DNA from: an uncultured Mycoplasmatota bacterium
GTDB taxonomy: Bacteria; Bacillota_I; Bacilli_A; RF39; UBA660
Assembly (NCBI GenBank): GCA_946403755.1
Contig: CAMJBC010000002.1
Location: 78,313-142,312, forward strand
Length of the DNA stretch: 64,000 nucleotides
Reading direction: 5' to 3'
The notes under the pieces are model-generated. The model had not been told where the DNA came from. It did not search any database and saw nothing but the letters and a program-made list of their open reading frames with translations. The position numbers were made by a program, and so were the translations under genes. Each line of letters starts with the position of its first letter. The first letter of the stretch is position 1. Below are positions 9,509-20,269 of this stretch, in pieces.

Positions 9509-9517
9509 ATTATTTAA

Positions 9518-9546
9518 TAAAAAAAGTAGATTATTCATCTACTTTT
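9518..9546 (-). terminator. Terminator of the gyrB-gyrA unit
   Basis: Hairpin AGTAGAT / ATCTACT followed on the minus strand by a run of T, overlapping the last codons of gyrA. Confidence 0.85.
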
Positions 9547-12116
9547 TCTTCTTGAGCTGTTTCAATAACTTCTTCATTATTAGTATCTTCTGATTCATCA
9601 GGTTCTTCTTTATCTATTATTGAAATAGATGCAACTATATTATTTTCTTTAAGACTTATCAATTTAACACCTTTAGTAACTCTTCCCATTTGAGAAATAT
9701 TAGCTACATCCATTCTAATAATGATTCCGTTGTTAGAAATAATCATTAAATCTTTATCATTTGTTGTTGATTTAAATCCAACTATTTTACCTGTTTTATC
9801 AGATATATTAATTGTTTTAACACCTTTGCTACCTCTCTTAGTTTCTCTATATTCTTCAATTGGTGTCTTTTTACCATATCCGTTTTCAGAAACAACTAAT
9901 AATAACTTACCTGGTTCTGATATTTCACTTCCTACGCAAATATCATCACCTAAGTTAATTCCTCTTACTCCAGCAGCAGTTCTTCCCATGATTCTTATTT
10001 CATTTTCATTAAATCTAACCATTCTACCGTTTGAAGAACACATTAATATTTGACTATCACCTTCTGTTACTTTAACAGATATTAATTCATCATTTTCTTT
10101 AAGTGTTATAGCAATCTTACCAGATTGTCTTATATTATCAAACTCTTTCATTAAAGTTCTCTTAACAAGACCATTCTTTGTACTAAATATCAAACATTTA
10201 TTTGCGTCGTCTGAATTGCTACGAAGCATAGTATTTACTTTCTCATCTTTATCTAATGCAAGTAAATTAACGATTGGAAGTCCTTTTCCAACTCTAGAAT
10301 ATTCAGGAACATTATATCCTTTCATTCTATATACTTTACCTTTATTAGTAAAGAATAATATGTAATCATGTGTATTTAATGATAATAATTGTTCTACATA
10401 ATCATCATCTGTTGTTGTTATACCTTTAATACCAACTCCACCTCTATGTTGAGATTTGTAAGTGTCTTTAGGTAATCTCTTAATGTAATTCTTATTTGTA
10501 ATAGTAACAATTATTTCATCTTGTGGTATTAATGCTTCATCTTCAATATAGTCAATAGCTGTCATATCTATAGTTGTTCTTCTATCATCACTATATCTAT
10601 TCTTTATTTCAAGCATTTCTTTCTTAATAATTTCTAATACTTTTTGTTCAGAAGCAAGAATAGATTTTAATTCTTCTATTTCAGCAAGTAATGCTTTTAA
10701 TTCTTCTTCAATCTTATCTCTTTCTAAACCAGTTAATCTTCTTAATTTTAATTCTAATATTGCTTCAGATTGAATTTGATCTAAACCAAATTTTTCCATT
10801 AATTTTGCTTTAGCTTCTTCATCTGTATTAGCATTTCTAATAATTTTAACTACTTCATCAATATTATTTAAAGCAATTTTATAACCTTCTAAGATATGAA
10901 CTCTTTTCTCATCTTTAATTAAATCAAACTTTGTTCTTCTTATTATAACTTCTTTTTGATGATCTATATATTTAGAAATAATTTCTTTTAAACTTAATGT
11001 TTTTGGTGTTAATCCATCTAGCATTAAGAATATGATTCCATAGTTTACTTGGAAAGATGTATGTTTATATAAATTATTTAAAACTACTTGTGGATTTGCA
11101 TCTTTCTTTAAAGTAATAGTAATTTTAACACCATCTTTTAAATCTGTATGATAATCAGATATACCATCAATTACTTTTGTATGAACAAGTTCAGCAACTT
11201 TATTTTTTAATTCCATAGTATTTACACCATATGGAACTTCAGTAAATATAATAGCATTATGACCATTATGTTCTTCTATTTCAGCTTTTCCTCTAATAGT
11301 AATTGATCCTCTACCTGTATCATATGCTTTCTTTATACCTGAATTTCCTAAAATAATACCACCTGTTGGAAAATCAGGTCCTTTAATATATTGCATTAAA
11401 CCATCTGTATCAATTTCAGGATTATCTATATAAGCAACACATCCATCAATAACTTCTCCTAAATTATGTGGTGGTATATTTGTTGCCATTCCTACTGCAA
11501 TTCCCATAGAACCATTAACAAGTACATTTGGGAATCTAGATGGTAAAACTTTTGGTTCTTTTCTAGTAACATCAAAGTTATCATCCATATCTACAGTATC
11601 TTTATTAATATCTCTTAATAATTCTAATGATATTTTTGCTAATCTTGATTCTGTATAACGCATAGCTGCTGCGCCATCGCCTTCGATATTACCAAAGTTT
11701 CCGTGTCCATCTATTAACATATATCTTTGGTTAAAATCTTGAGCTAAACGAACCATAGCTTCATATATTGATGAATCTCCATGTGGGTGATAATTACCCA
11801 TAACTTCACCAACAGTTTTAGCACTTTTTCTATGTGGTTTATCAGGTGTATATCCTGATTCATACATTGACCATAATATTCTTCTATGAACTGGTTTTAA
11901 ACCATCTCTTAAATCTGGAAGTGCACGAGATGCTATAACACTCATTGAATATTCCATAAAAGATGTTTTTACTTCATCTACTATATTATTATGATCTAAT
12001 CTATCTCTCTCATGGAAATAACCACTAAAATTGTTATCAACACTTACTTTATCAACATCTTCTTCAATTGATGTTTCAGTATCATTTTCTTCTATATTTT
12101 CTAATTCTTCTTCCAT
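9531..12116 (-). CDS. gyrA: DNA gyrase subunit A
   Basis: GyrA cuts and religates DNA during negative supercoiling. The 861-residue protein shows the winged-helix active site with the catalytic tyrosine in [11 protein letters not shown], and an HGDSSIYEA loop with serine, the quinolone-sensitive state, at the usual resistance position. The C-terminal beta-pinwheel carries a GyrA box ([10 protein letters not shown]), which separates it from ParC. The protein ends in a glutamate-rich tail. It directly follows gyrB (11-base gap). Confidence 0.97.
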   Translation of the reverse strand: MEEELENIEENDTETSIEEDVDKVSVDNNFSGYFHERDRLDHNNIVDEVKTSFMEYSMSVIASRALPDLRDGLKPVHRRILWSMYESGYTPDKPHRKSAKTVGEVMGNYHPHGDSSIYEAMVRLAQDFNQRYMLIDGHGNFGNIEGDGAAAMRYTESRLAKISLELLRDINKDTVDMDDNFDVTRKEPKVLPSRFPNVLVNGSMGIAVGMATNIPPHNLGEVIDGCVAYIDNPEIDTDGLMQYIKGPDFPTGGIILGNSGIKKAYDTGRGSITIRGKAEIEEHNGHNAIIFTEVPYGVNTMELKNKVAELVHTKVIDGISDYHTDLKDGVKITITLKKDANPQVVLNNLYKHTSFQVNYGIIFLMLDGLTPKTLSLKEIISKYIDHQKEVIIRRTKFDLIKDEKRVHILEGYKIALNNIDEVVKIIRNANTDEEAKAKLMEKFGLDQIQSEAILELKLRRLTGLERDKIEEELKALLAEIEELKSILASEQKVLEIIKKEMLEIKNRYSDDRRTTIDMTAIDYIEDEALIPQDEIIVTITNKNYIKRLPKDTYKSQHRGGVGIKGITTTDDDYVEQLLSLNTHDYILFFTNKGKVYRMKGYNVPEYSRVGKGLPIVNLLALDKDEKVNTMLRSNSDDANKCLIFSTKNGLVKRTLMKEFDNIRQSGKIAITLKENDELISVKVTEGDSQILMCSSNGRMVRFNENEIRIMGRTAAGVRGINLGDDICVGSEISEPGKLLLVVSENGYGKKTPIEEYRETKRGSKGVKTINISDKTGKIVGFKSTTNDKDLMIISNNGIIIRMDVANISQMGRVTKGVKLISLKENNIVASISIIDKEEPDESEDTNNEEVIETAQEEKVDE

Positions 12117-12126
12117 GATAACCCTC

Positions 12127-14046
12127 CTAAATATCTAGATTTTGTACATAACCAGCATTCTCTTCAATGAATTTTCTTCTAGGTTCAACTTCATCACCCA
12201 TAAGTTTTTCAAATATTGCATCTGCTGCTATACAATCATCTACAGTTATTTTTCTAAGTACTCTTTTATTAATATCCATTGTTGTTTCATTTAATTCTTC
12301 TGCATCCATCTCACCTAAACCTTTCATTCTGGCAATTTCTGCTCTAGAACGAATATTTTCAGGTAATGAATTCATATAATCATTTAATTCTTCTTCATTT
12401 AAAACATATTTTCTTGTTTTACCATGCATTATTCTAAATAATGGTGGTTGAGCTGCATATACATGTCCAGCCTCAACAATTGGTCTAAAGAATCTATAGA
12501 ATAATGTTAATAATAGTACTCTTATGTGAGATCCATCAACATCGGCATCGGTCATGATTATTATTTTGTCATATCTTAGTTTAGATAAATCAAAATATTC
12601 ACCAATTCCAGTACCAAATGCTGTAATTATTGATCTAATTTCTTCATTTCCTAAAGCTTTATCTTGTCTAGCTTTTTCAACGTTTAATATTTTACCTCTT
12701 AATGGAAGTATTGCTTGTGTCATTGAATCTCTACCTTTTTTAGCAGAACCTCCGGCACTATCTCCCTCGACTATAAATATTTCAGAAACAGTTGGATCTT
12801 TACTCTTACAATCAGATAATTTTCCAAAGAAGTTTGTTGTTGCTAAGTCACTTTTTCTTGTAGCTTCTCTAGCTTTTTTAGCAGCCATTCTAGCATTTCT
12901 CGCTAATATTGATTTACTAACTATAATTCTTGCTTCATCAGGATTTTCTAGTAAAAATTGCTCATATCCTTCAGCAAATACACTATCAGCCAAATTCTTA
13001 ACTTCAGAGTTTCCTAATCTACCTTTTGTTTGTCCTTCAAATTGAGGGTTTGGATGCTTACAAGAAACTATCATTGTAAGTCCTTCTTTTACATCATCTA
13101 TTGTTAAATTTTCATCATTTTCTTTTAATATTTTATTTTTTCTAGCATAACTATTTGTTACTCTAACTAATGCTCTTTTAACACCTTCTTCGTGAGTACC
13201 ACCATCATGTGTATTTATGTTATTAACAAATGAATAAATGTTATCATTATATCCATTATTATATTGCATTGCTACTTCAAACATTATTCCATCTTTTTCA
13301 CCAGTTAAATGTATAATATCTTCATGTAGAGGTGTTTTTCCTTGATTTATAAATCTAACATATTCACTTATTCCACCTTCATATAAGAACTTTTCACCTT
13401 GAGTATCTTCCTCATCTCTATCATCTCTTAGTGTTAATTGTAGTCCCTTATTTAAAAAAGCTAATTCTCTTGTTCTTACTTTTAATGTTTCATAATCATA
13501 TATTTCAGAATCAAATATATCAGGATCTGGTTTAAATGAAACTGTTGTTCCTGTTCTTTCTGGCTCACATTCACCTATTACTGTTAATTTTTGAACAGTT
13601 TTTCCACCATTTTCAAATTTAGCTTCGTGTATTTTTCCATCTCTATAAACTGTTACATTAACCCATTTTGATAAAGCATTTACTACTGAAGCACCTACAC
13701 CGTGAAGTCCACCAGATACTTTGTAGCCACCGCCACCAAATTTACCACCAGCGTGTAGTACAGTATAAACTGTTTCAACTGTTGATATACCTGTTTTTGG
13801 GTGAATTTCACATGGAATTCCACGACCATCATCTTTTACAGTTATTGAATTATCTTTATTAATAATAATCTCTATATTTTTACAATAACCTGCTAAAGCT
13901 TCATCTATTGAGTTATCAACAATCTCCCAAACTAAATGATGAAGACCTTTTAAATCAGTAGTACCTATATACATACCAGGTCTTTTTCTTACAGCTTCTA
14001 ACCCTTCTAATACTTGAATGTCATCAACACTATAGTCATTTTTCAT
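12127..14046 (-). CDS. gyrB: DNA gyrase subunit B
   Basis: GyrB is the ATPase subunit of gyrase. The GHKL ATPase domain is seen at [13 protein letters not shown] and [15 protein letters not shown]; the Toprim domain at [15 protein letters not shown] and [10 protein letters not shown]. The 639-residue length is the compact Gram-positive form. It starts 2 bases after recF ends, giving the classic recF-gyrB-gyrA order next to oriC. Confidence 0.97.
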   Translation of the reverse strand: MKNDYSVDDIQVLEGLEAVRKRPGMYIGTTDLKGLHHLVWEIVDNSIDEALAGYCKNIEIIINKDNSITVKDDGRGIPCEIHPKTGISTVETVYTVLHAGGKFGGGGYKVSGGLHGVGASVVNALSKWVNVTVYRDGKIHEAKFENGGKTVQKLTVIGECEPERTGTTVSFKPDPDIFDSEIYDYETLKVRTRELAFLNKGLQLTLRDDRDEEDTQGEKFLYEGGISEYVRFINQGKTPLHEDIIHLTGEKDGIMFEVAMQYNNGYNDNIYSFVNNINTHDGGTHEEGVKRALVRVTNSYARKNKILKENDENLTIDDVKEGLTMIVSCKHPNPQFEGQTKGRLGNSEVKNLADSVFAEGYEQFLLENPDEARIIVSKSILARNARMAAKKAREATRKSDLATTNFFGKLSDCKSKDPTVSEIFIVEGDSAGGSAKKGRDSMTQAILPLRGKILNVEKARQDKALGNEEIRSIITAFGTGIGEYFDLSKLRYDKIIIMTDADVDGSHIRVLLLTLFYRFFRPIVEAGHVYAAQPPLFRIMHGKTRKYVLNEEELNDYMNSLPENIRSRAEIARMKGLGEMDAEELNETTMDINKRVLRKITVDDCIAADAIFEKLMGDEVEPRRKFIEENAGYVQNLDI

Positions 14047-14048
14047 AA

Positions 14049-15128
14049 TTACACCTCTTTGTCTAAATCATATATTTTAGCATTCTTTATTATATTTTTA
14101 TTAATATTTTTTAAATCTGTTGTTGTTATAAATACCTGAGTTTTTTTATCTAATGATTTAAAAATATTATTTCTATTTTTAGCATCTAGTTCACTAAATA
14201 GATCATCTAATAATACTATTGGATAAATATCATATTCATTAATAAATATTTGTACTTCAGATAATTTCATAGCTAACACTATTAGTTTTTGTAATCCTTG
14301 TGAACTATATTCTTTAGCATTATTACCATTATGTATAAATTCATAATCATCTCTATGAATTCCATAATCAGTCATACCTAAATTTATTTCTCTTCTTCTA
14401 TTCTTTTTTAATTCTTTTAGTAATTTTTCTCTATCATTTATTTCATAATCAGACAAATAATTAATATATATACCTTTATTCTTTATAAATTTATCAAATA
14501 TATCCTTTATATATAGATTTATTGAATCTATATATTTTTTTCTATATTCATAAATTTTCATTCCTTCATCTACTATTTTTTCATCAATAATATCTAAATA
14601 TCTTGTATCTAAATTACTATTTAGCATTAATTTTTTTAGATAATCATTTTTGTTTTTTATTAAATTATTATAATTATTCAAATTATATATATATTCTTTA
14701 TTTAATTGAGATATTTGAATATTTAAATAATTTCTTCTAGTATTAGGAGATGATTTAATTAACTTTAATTCATCTGGTGAAAGTAAAATGATTCTATATT
14801 GTGAAATAAAATCACTAAGTTTTCTTTGAATTTTAGAATTAATTTTAGACTTTTTACCATTTTTATCTAAATACAATTCTAAATTCTTTTTAGGGCCATA
14901 ATCAAAATAGTGAACTTTAATTCTAAAAAAATCACTATTTTCATTAATAATAGATAATTCATTATTAGTTTTAAATGATTTAGCTAAACTACCAATATAT
15001 ATAGCTTCTATTATTGAAGTTTTACCTACTCCATTTTTTCCAATAATAATATTTAAATTAGAAAAATTATCAAAAATTTTTTTCTTATAATTTCTAAAAT
15101 TTAACAATTCAATTTTTGTTATATTCAT
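14049..15128 (-). CDS. recF: DNA replication and repair protein RecF
   Basis: RecF binds gapped DNA and helps RecOR load RecA. The SMC-like ABC ATPase is recognisable by [16 protein letters not shown], Walker [17 protein letters not shown], the signature region [10 protein letters not shown] and Walker [15 protein letters not shown] chose ATG at 15128 over a TTG at 15152, because the family begins directly with the first beta strand. A TATAAT on the minus strand at 15196-15201, downstream of the comK terminator, suggests its own promoter. Confidence 0.95.
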   Translation of the reverse strand: MNITKIELLNFRNYKKKIFDNFSNLNIIIGKNGVGKTSIIEAIYIGSLAKSFKTNNELSIINENSDFFRIKVHYFDYGPKKNLELYLDKNGKKSKINSKIQRKLSDFISQYRIILLSPDELKLIKSSPNTRRNYLNIQISQLNKEYIYNLNNYNNLIKNKNDYLKKLMLNSNLDTRYLDIIDEKIVDEGMKIYEYRKKYIDSINLYIKDIFDKFIKNKGIYINYLSDYEINDREKLLKELKKNRRREINLGMTDYGIHRDDYEFIHNGNNAKEYSSQGLQKLIVLAMKLSEVQIFINEYDIYPIVLLDDLFSELDAKNRNNIFKSLDKKTQVFITTTDLKNINKNIIKNAKIYDLDKEV

Positions 15129-15217
15129 TTTAACCCCACTTAAATGTATCAAATTTTAATTTTTGTTTTTTCTAATACTCCTACCCACTGATAATATTAT
15201 ACCATAAAATAGTATAT

Positions 15218-15247
15218 AAAAAAAGATAATTTAATAATTATTATCTT
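15218..15247 (-). terminator. Terminator of the comK-like gene
   Basis: Minus-strand hairpin AAGATAAT / ATTATCTT followed by a T-run, overlapping the 3' end of the gene; it separates it from recF. Confidence 0.8.
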
Positions 15248-15695
15248 CTTTTGTACCAATTCTTTCGTCTAAAACAAATTTTAAACGAGTAGCTCTTAAA
15301 ATTTGATTGTTTAATGATCCAATTGATAAATTTAAATCAATGATATCCCCATTTTTAAATTTAATTGTTGAGGTCTTACTATCCTTCTTATAATATGTAT
15401 CAATTTTATCTAGATTAATCCAAACACAATCATCTTTTTCTGGAGATGTTGTAGGAAAAAATATTATTTTTCTACTCTCTTCTATTATTATTGGTGACTT
15501 ATGGGTAATACCTAATAACTTTTTAGTGCCTTCCTTTCTTCCTTCAAATGAACTACCAAAATATTCACAACTGTGTTCTAAAATACTCATGGTATCATTT
15601 TTAATAAAATATTCATCTTCACTTTCAATTATTTTAGAACTTTTCCTACCTATTGGAATTATTATCTGCGTGTCATAATTAATCTCATAATTCAT
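15231..15695 (-). CDS. ComK-family competence transcription factor
   Basis: ComK is the master activator of DNA-uptake genes in Bacillus. This 154-residue protein matches the ComK core: CEYFGSSFEGRKEGTKKLLG, then ITHKSPIIIEE and IIFFPTTSPEKDDCVWINL, colinear with B. subtilis ComK as I know it. The start is ATG 15695, with a perfect AGGAGG 7 bases upstream; an upstream in-frame start would bury that site. Hairpin terminators lie on both sides, so it is an independent gene. No clear AAAA-N5-TTTT ComK box was found upstream. Its position between dnaN and recF, normally held by an S4-domain gene, is unusual. Confidence 0.85.
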   Translation of the reverse strand: MNYEINYDTQIIIPIGRKSSKIIESEDEYFIKNDTMSILEHSCEYFGSSFEGRKEGTKKLLGITHKSPIIIEESRKIIFFPTTSPEKDDCVWINLDKIDTYYKKDSKTSTIKFKNGDIIDLNLSIGSLNNQILRATRLKFVLDERIGTKEDNNY

Positions 15696-15767
15696 ATTCT
15701 TCCTCCTTTTCAAACAATAATCTATCATTTGAACGTGTCGAAATATGTCATTTTATGTCTATATAAA

Positions 15768-15793
15768 TAAAAAAAGCAAATTTCTTTGCTTTT
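15768..15793 (-). terminator. Terminator of dnaN
   Basis: GCAAA / TTTGC hairpin with a T-run on the minus strand, overlapping the dnaN stop. Confidence 0.8.
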
Positions 15794-16910
15794 AATATGT
15801 CTTCATAGGTAATATTAATTGAATCATTTCATCATTATTAATATTTTTTAATATTATTGGACTAATTTCTCCATTTAGTAATAAATAAATTTCTTCTTCA
15901 TTAAACATTCTTAATGCATCTAACATAAATTTAGCACTAAATGATATTTTTAAATTATTAGATGTTTCATTTTCAATATCCATTTTTTCTTCAACATTTC
16001 CCATCTCTGAACTACTTGCTCTAATAATTAACTTGTTATCAACAATTTCCATATCAATTATATTTTTATCTTTAGATTGAGTTAATAGTGATGCTCTATC
16101 TAAAATACTAAAGTAATTTTTTAAATTAACTTTTAACATATATTTAAATTCTTTAGCTATTGAATTATCAGTATTTGGATAATTACCATTTAATAATGAA
16201 CTTTGGAAAGTAATATTTTTAGTTCTAAAAATAACTTTATTACTATAAACATTCATTTCTATTTCTTGATCATCACCAATTATCTTAACAAATTCATTAA
16301 TATTTCTTGATGGTATTACTATATTTATATTATCTGTTGATTCTCTACTAATTGTATAAGTTAATTTAGCTAATCTATATGAATCTGTTGCAATACATTC
16401 AAATATATCACCTGTTATTTTAATATTAATACCTGTTAATAAAGGTCTACTTTCTTGAACTGAACATGCAAATGATGTTTTGTTAATAGTTTCTTTAAAC
16501 TTATTACTATCAAACATAATTGGTTCTTTTGATTCATCTAAATATACATTAGGAAAATCTTCTTCTAGGAAACAATTAAAGTTATACACTGATGTTTCAG
16601 TTTTAAAAGATACTTCATTTCCTTCAAAATTTTCTATTAATATATCAGTATCAGGTAATCTCTTAACTATTTCTAACATAGATTTACCATATATAATAGA
16701 TACACCTACTTCATCAATACTCTTTATTTCTTTTTTATCTATAAAATATTGAATAGTAATATCATTATCTGTAGCTGTTAAATATAAACCACTTTTCTTT
16801 AATTCAAATTTAATACCATTTAATACAGGTATTATGTTCCTTGTAGATAAAGCTCTACTTACTGCATTTAATCCTTCCAATAAAACTTTTTTTTCAATTA
16901 ACATTTTCAT
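15792..16910 (-). CDS. dnaN: DNA polymerase III beta subunit (sliding clamp)
   Basis: The beta clamp encircles DNA and tethers the replicase. The 372-residue protein begins MKMLIEKKVLLEGLNAVSRA, has the typical LTATDNDITIQ strand of domain 1, three repeated clamp domains, and ends ILPMKTY. It follows dnaA after a 120-base spacer that itself holds DnaA boxes. Confidence 0.96.
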   Translation of the reverse strand: MKMLIEKKVLLEGLNAVSRALSTRNIIPVLNGIKFELKKSGLYLTATDNDITIQYFIDKKEIKSIDEVGVSIIYGKSMLEIVKRLPDTDILIENFEGNEVSFKTETSVYNFNCFLEEDFPNVYLDESKEPIMFDSNKFKETINKTSFACSVQESRPLLTGINIKITGDIFECIATDSYRLAKLTYTISRESTDNINIVIPSRNINEFVKIIGDDQEIEMNVYSNKVIFRTKNITFQSSLLNGNYPNTDNSIAKEFKYMLKVNLKNYFSILDRASLLTQSKDKNIIDMEIVDNKLIIRASSSEMGNVEEKMDIENETSNNLKISFSAKFMLDALRMFNEEEIYLLLNGEISPIILKNINNDEMIQLILPMKTY

Positions 16911-16924
16911 AATATTACCTCCTT

Positions 16925-17041
16925 ATTTAATTAAATATTATTAATATGCATTGTTAATATGTTGATAACTTTATTTTATATAGATATTTTCTATAATTAT
17001 TACTTTTTTTATTAACTATTTTTGTTAATAATTTATTCACA
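16925..17041. other. dnaA-dnaN spacer with DnaA boxes
   Basis: This A+T-rich spacer contains TGTTGATAA (16960-16968, reverse of TTATCAACA) and TTATTCACA (17033-17041, overlapping the dnaA stop). Together with the boxes upstream of dnaA it would make a bipartite origin like that of B. subtilis. Confidence 0.5.
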
Positions 17042-18436
17042 AATTTTTTCTTTTAATATTTTTATTTCTTCTTGAAGTTTAGTATTTGTTTTTAACTCTT
17101 TAGAAATTTTATCACAAGAATAAATAACTGTTGAATGGTCTCTACCTCCCATTTCAAGCCCTATTCTTTCTAATGTTTCATCTGTCATAAATTTACACAA
17201 GTACATTGCTATGCTTCTAGCATCAGTAACTTTCTTTTTCTTCATTTTACCTTTTAACATAGATACTTCTAAATCATAGAATTTAGCAACTACATCTATT
17301 ATCTTAGCTAAAGAATTTGTTTTATAAACTCTTTCTTGAACATATTCTTCAAGTGCATTTTTAGCTTCATCTAATGAGAAGTTATCTATATGAAACATTG
17401 TTTTGTAATAAAATAATCTTTTTAAGCATCCTTCTAGATTTCTAATATTAGATCCACAATAATTAACTATATAATCAAGTACTTCATTATTTAAATCTAA
17501 ATCAAAATCATATACTTTATTTTTATTAAGAATAATTTTCTTCTTTAACTCATTATCTGGTGGATTAATACATTCTGTTAATCCCCAACTAAATCTAGTT
17601 TTTAATCTATCTTCTAATAATTTAAAATCATTAACAGATCTATCTGATGCCATAATAATTTGTTTATTAGAATCATATAATTCATTAAATGTATTATAAA
17701 ATTCAGTTTGTGTTTTTGTATAACGTTCAAATTGCTGTATATCATCTATTATTAATACATCTATATTTCTATATTTATTTCTAAACGCTGTTATATATTT
17801 AATGTTATTATCATTACTTCCTTTAGTATTAGCTATTACTCTATAATCATTCATAAATTGATCAGCAGTAACGTACAATACTTTTTTATCTGAATTACTA
17901 ACAATATAATTACCAATAGCATGCATTAAATGTGTTTTACCAAGTCCGCTCTTAGAATATAAGAAATATGGATTATATAATTTACCTGGATTTTGTGCTA
18001 CTGCTAAAGCTGATCCGTAAGCTAACTTATTAGATTCACCAACTACAAAATTATCAAAAGTATATAACACATTAAAATTACTACTATAATTATAGTTATT
18101 TAAATCATCTTCTAATTTAATATCAACAGAACTATTATCTTCTATCTTTTGTATTATCTTTTTAGTATCTTCTTTCTCTTTTAAACTAGAAAACTGTTCA
18201 TACTTTATTACACATGAATCATTAGTAATATCATTTAATATTTCTTCTATTGTAGAACTATAATTCTTTTCTATAGTTTGCAATAATAATTCATTTTCTC
18301 CATTTATTGTTAAAACGATTTCATTATCTTTATAGGAATATATATACAAGTCTTTTAGCATTGTATTAAATGACATCAAAGAAACTTTATTTTTTAAGTT
18401 AACAAGTAATTTTTCCAAAACCTCATCCTTTGTCAT
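17033..18436 (-). CDS. dnaA: Chromosomal replication initiator protein DnaA
   Basis: DnaA melts the origin. The 467-residue protein has an N-terminal helicase-loading domain (1-90), a charged linker, the AAA+ domain with Walker A SKSGLGKTHLMHA and Walker B VLIIDDIQ, and a C-terminal helix-turn-helix with the box-recognition signature GRDHSTVIYS. The start ATG at 18436 is preceded by AAAGGA. A consensus promoter lies 38 bases upstream, inside oriC, allowing autoregulation. Confidence 0.97.
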   Translation of the reverse strand: MTKDEVLEKLLVNLKNKVSLMSFNTMLKDLYIYSYKDNEIVLTINGENELLLQTIEKNYSSTIEEILNDITNDSCVIKYEQFSSLKEKEDTKKIIQKIEDNSSVDIKLEDDLNNYNYSSNFNVLYTFDNFVVGESNKLAYGSALAVAQNPGKLYNPYFLYSKSGLGKTHLMHAIGNYIVSNSDKKVLYVTADQFMNDYRVIANTKGSNDNNIKYITAFRNKYRNIDVLIIDDIQQFERYTKTQTEFYNTFNELYDSNKQIIMASDRSVNDFKLLEDRLKTRFSWGLTECINPPDNELKKKIILNKNKVYDFDLDLNNEVLDYIVNYCGSNIRNLEGCLKRLFYYKTMFHIDNFSLDEAKNALEEYVQERVYKTNSLAKIIDVVAKFYDLEVSMLKGKMKKKKVTDARSIAMYLCKFMTDETLERIGLEMGGRDHSTVIYSCDKISKELKTNTKLQEEIKILKEKICE

Positions 18437-18474
18437 TTCTACATTCCTTTCGTATAAATGTTCTTTCTATAAAA

Positions 18475-18503
18475 ATTATAAAAATTAATTATTTTAATGT
18501 CAA
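18475..18503 (-). promoter_or_regulatory. dnaA promoter
   Basis: Minus strand TTGACA (18498-18503), 17-base spacer, TATAAT (18475-18480); a perfect sigma-A promoter reading into dnaA. Confidence 0.85.
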
Positions 18504-18750
18504 ATAAAAAAACTTATTAACAAATATACTAACAAGTTATACACAATTTGTAAATAATTTTTTCATTATAAATAAAGGTAAAAAATATAGTTATCAACAA
18601 TATCAACATTTTTAAATACAAATTAACATAAAAATGTTCATAACTTGTTGATAAGTTAACATAAAATGTTAATTTAGTGTTTATAACTTAACATAATGTT
18701 AAAAAAATATGGTATAAAATTATTAATATGATAAAATAATAATAGGAGAG
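18504..18750. other. Replication origin (oriC) region
   Basis: This is the intergenic region between divergent dnaA and the plus-strand unknown gene. DnaA-box matches are TTATACACA (18537-18545), TTATCAACA (18591-18599), ATATCAACA (18600-18608, one mismatch) and TGTTGATAA (18646-18654, reverse), with further TTAACA-type half matches from 18622 to 18700. Very A+T-rich DNA at 18700-18745 could be the unwinding element. Gene orientation diverges here. Confidence 0.75.
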
Positions 18751-18753
18751 AAA

Positions 18754-20214
18754 ATGAATAATAAGGAAGATATAGAAAATTATTTTTTAGAATTATATAG
18801 AAAAACTAAAAATTATAGTTATGAAAAATTTTTAGAAAAAGTTTATCATTATAATGTATCAATTGGTGATTATAATAAACCAATATTTTTTGATTTACAA
18901 AAAACTATATTTGAAGCTTTAAAACAAGATACTAATGTAAAACCAGAAATTAAGTATTGGGATTCTTTAGGATGGACTAATACTTTTATTCTTTTTAATA
19001 AATTTTTTAATTATTATAATAAGGTTATATTAGATTTTCCTATTTTTAATTATGATATGGATAAAATATGTCCAACTATTATAAACTTTATTATATATAA
19101 TAGTATTACTTGTAAAATTAGTGTTCATAAGAATAATAAGAATCCTCTATTTAAAATTGAAGTTTATGATATTAAAGATGCTAATAGATTAATAGATTTC
19201 TTTGAAAGTAATAATAAAATAAAAAATGTAGTTAAATCTAGAGTTTTTCCTTTATTAATTCAAAAATATTATATAGGTATATATAGAGAATATGATCCAT
19301 ATGATTTTAAAAGTACATATTTAAGATATTTATATGAATTTTTTTCTATATGCAAAGAAGAAAAAGAAGTACTAATAAGTAGATTTAGAGATTTTTTAAG
19401 TAAAATATATAGATTTGAAATAAATCCTAATGAAAAAAGAATGTTAGGTTTTATAATTGATTATATATATCAATATGAAAATATAAATAGTTATGAAAAA
19501 TTATTTATAAATAATAAAAGTTTAAAACTTAGTGGATATAATTGTAATTATTATAATTTTATAGCAGATGAACAAGGCAATATGAAATTTATTCTAAAAG
19601 AAGATCAAAGTGTAGTAGTGCAATATGGTAGTTTAGAATTTTTAAGTTTAGTATATTCTAAGTTTTATGAAAATAATGTTAAGACTCATGATTCAGATAG
19701 AATATATGATGATTTTTGTGGTATGTATGATAGTATCTTATCTAATAATTTTGAAAATATAAATGTATTATTAAAGCTAGTAGATGACAATAAAATGAAT
19801 ATGACATATAAAAAGATGTATTTAATGGCAAGTGCATATTTTGCACACAAAAAATTAGGAATAGGTATAGAAATTATTGATAATATTTTAGATAGACTAT
19901 TATCTGAATTAGAAGGTGTAAAGTATACAAAAGAAAAAAGTATAGATTTAGGTAACAAATATATATTGACAGAAGAGTATGGAAATAAAATTGTAAATTT
20001 AAATAACGGTAAAATGATAACTATAAAAGATTACTTTGTTAAAAATAATATAACATCAATTATTAATCCAGAAGATATTATTAATTTAAAAGATGGATCT
20101 ACTACTAATGGAAAAGTATTTCTTGATAACATTTCTAAATTAATATCAAAATATAATGATTTTAATGAATTAATAAAAAATGAAATAAGTAGTATAGAAA
20201 AGCAAAATAATTGA
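18754..20214 (+). CDS. Uncharacterised 486-residue protein beside oriC
   Basis: I do not recognise this protein. It is rich in Lys, Asn, Ile, Tyr and Asp, has no signal peptide, membrane segment or cysteine motif, and looks like a soluble, mostly helical cytoplasmic protein (for example the stretches near residues 190-250 and 340-390). It has GGAGAG before the ATG and is the first gene to the right of oriC, where most relatives have rpmH directly. Its TGA stop overlaps the -35 box of the rpmH promoter. Base composition matches its neighbours, so recent transfer is not suggested. Confidence 0.85.
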   Translation: MNNKEDIENYFLELYRKTKNYSYEKFLEKVYHYNVSIGDYNKPIFFDLQKTIFEALKQDTNVKPEIKYWDSLGWTNTFILFNKFFNYYNKVILDFPIFNYDMDKICPTIINFIIYNSITCKISVHKNNKNPLFKIEVYDIKDANRLIDFFESNNKIKNVVKSRVFPLLIQKYYIGIYREYDPYDFKSTYLRYLYEFFSICKEEKEVLISRFRDFLSKIYRFEINPNEKRMLGFIIDYIYQYENINSYEKLFINNKSLKLSGYNCNYYNFIADEQGNMKFILKEDQSVVVQYGSLEFLSLVYSKFYENNVKTHDSDRIYDDFCGMYDSILSNNFENINVLLKLVDDNKMNMTYKKMYLMASAYFAHKKLGIGIEIIDNILDRLLSELEGVKYTKEKSIDLGNKYILTEEYGNKIVNLNNGKMITIKDYFVKNNITSIINPEDIINLKDGSTTNGKVFLDNISKLISKYNDFNELIKNEISSIEKQNN

Positions 20215-20239
20215 CAATTAGAAATTGTTATAATATAAT
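20211..20239 (+). promoter_or_regulatory. rpmH promoter
   Basis: TTGACA (20211-20216), 17 bases, TATAAT (20234-20239). The -35 box overlaps the stop codon of the upstream gene. Confidence 0.85.
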
Positions 20240-20269
20240 CTTAGTCAGTTGAAGAAAGGGAGGATAATA

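Noticed and set aside
8785..9530. Hidden small protein gene in the gyrA-ffs interval
   Set aside because: No frame with a start and ribosome site longer than a few dozen codons; the palindromes and ffs explain the interval.
12554..13045. 163-codon plus-strand open frame inside gyrB
   Set aside because: Antisense shadow of gyrB with no ribosome site.
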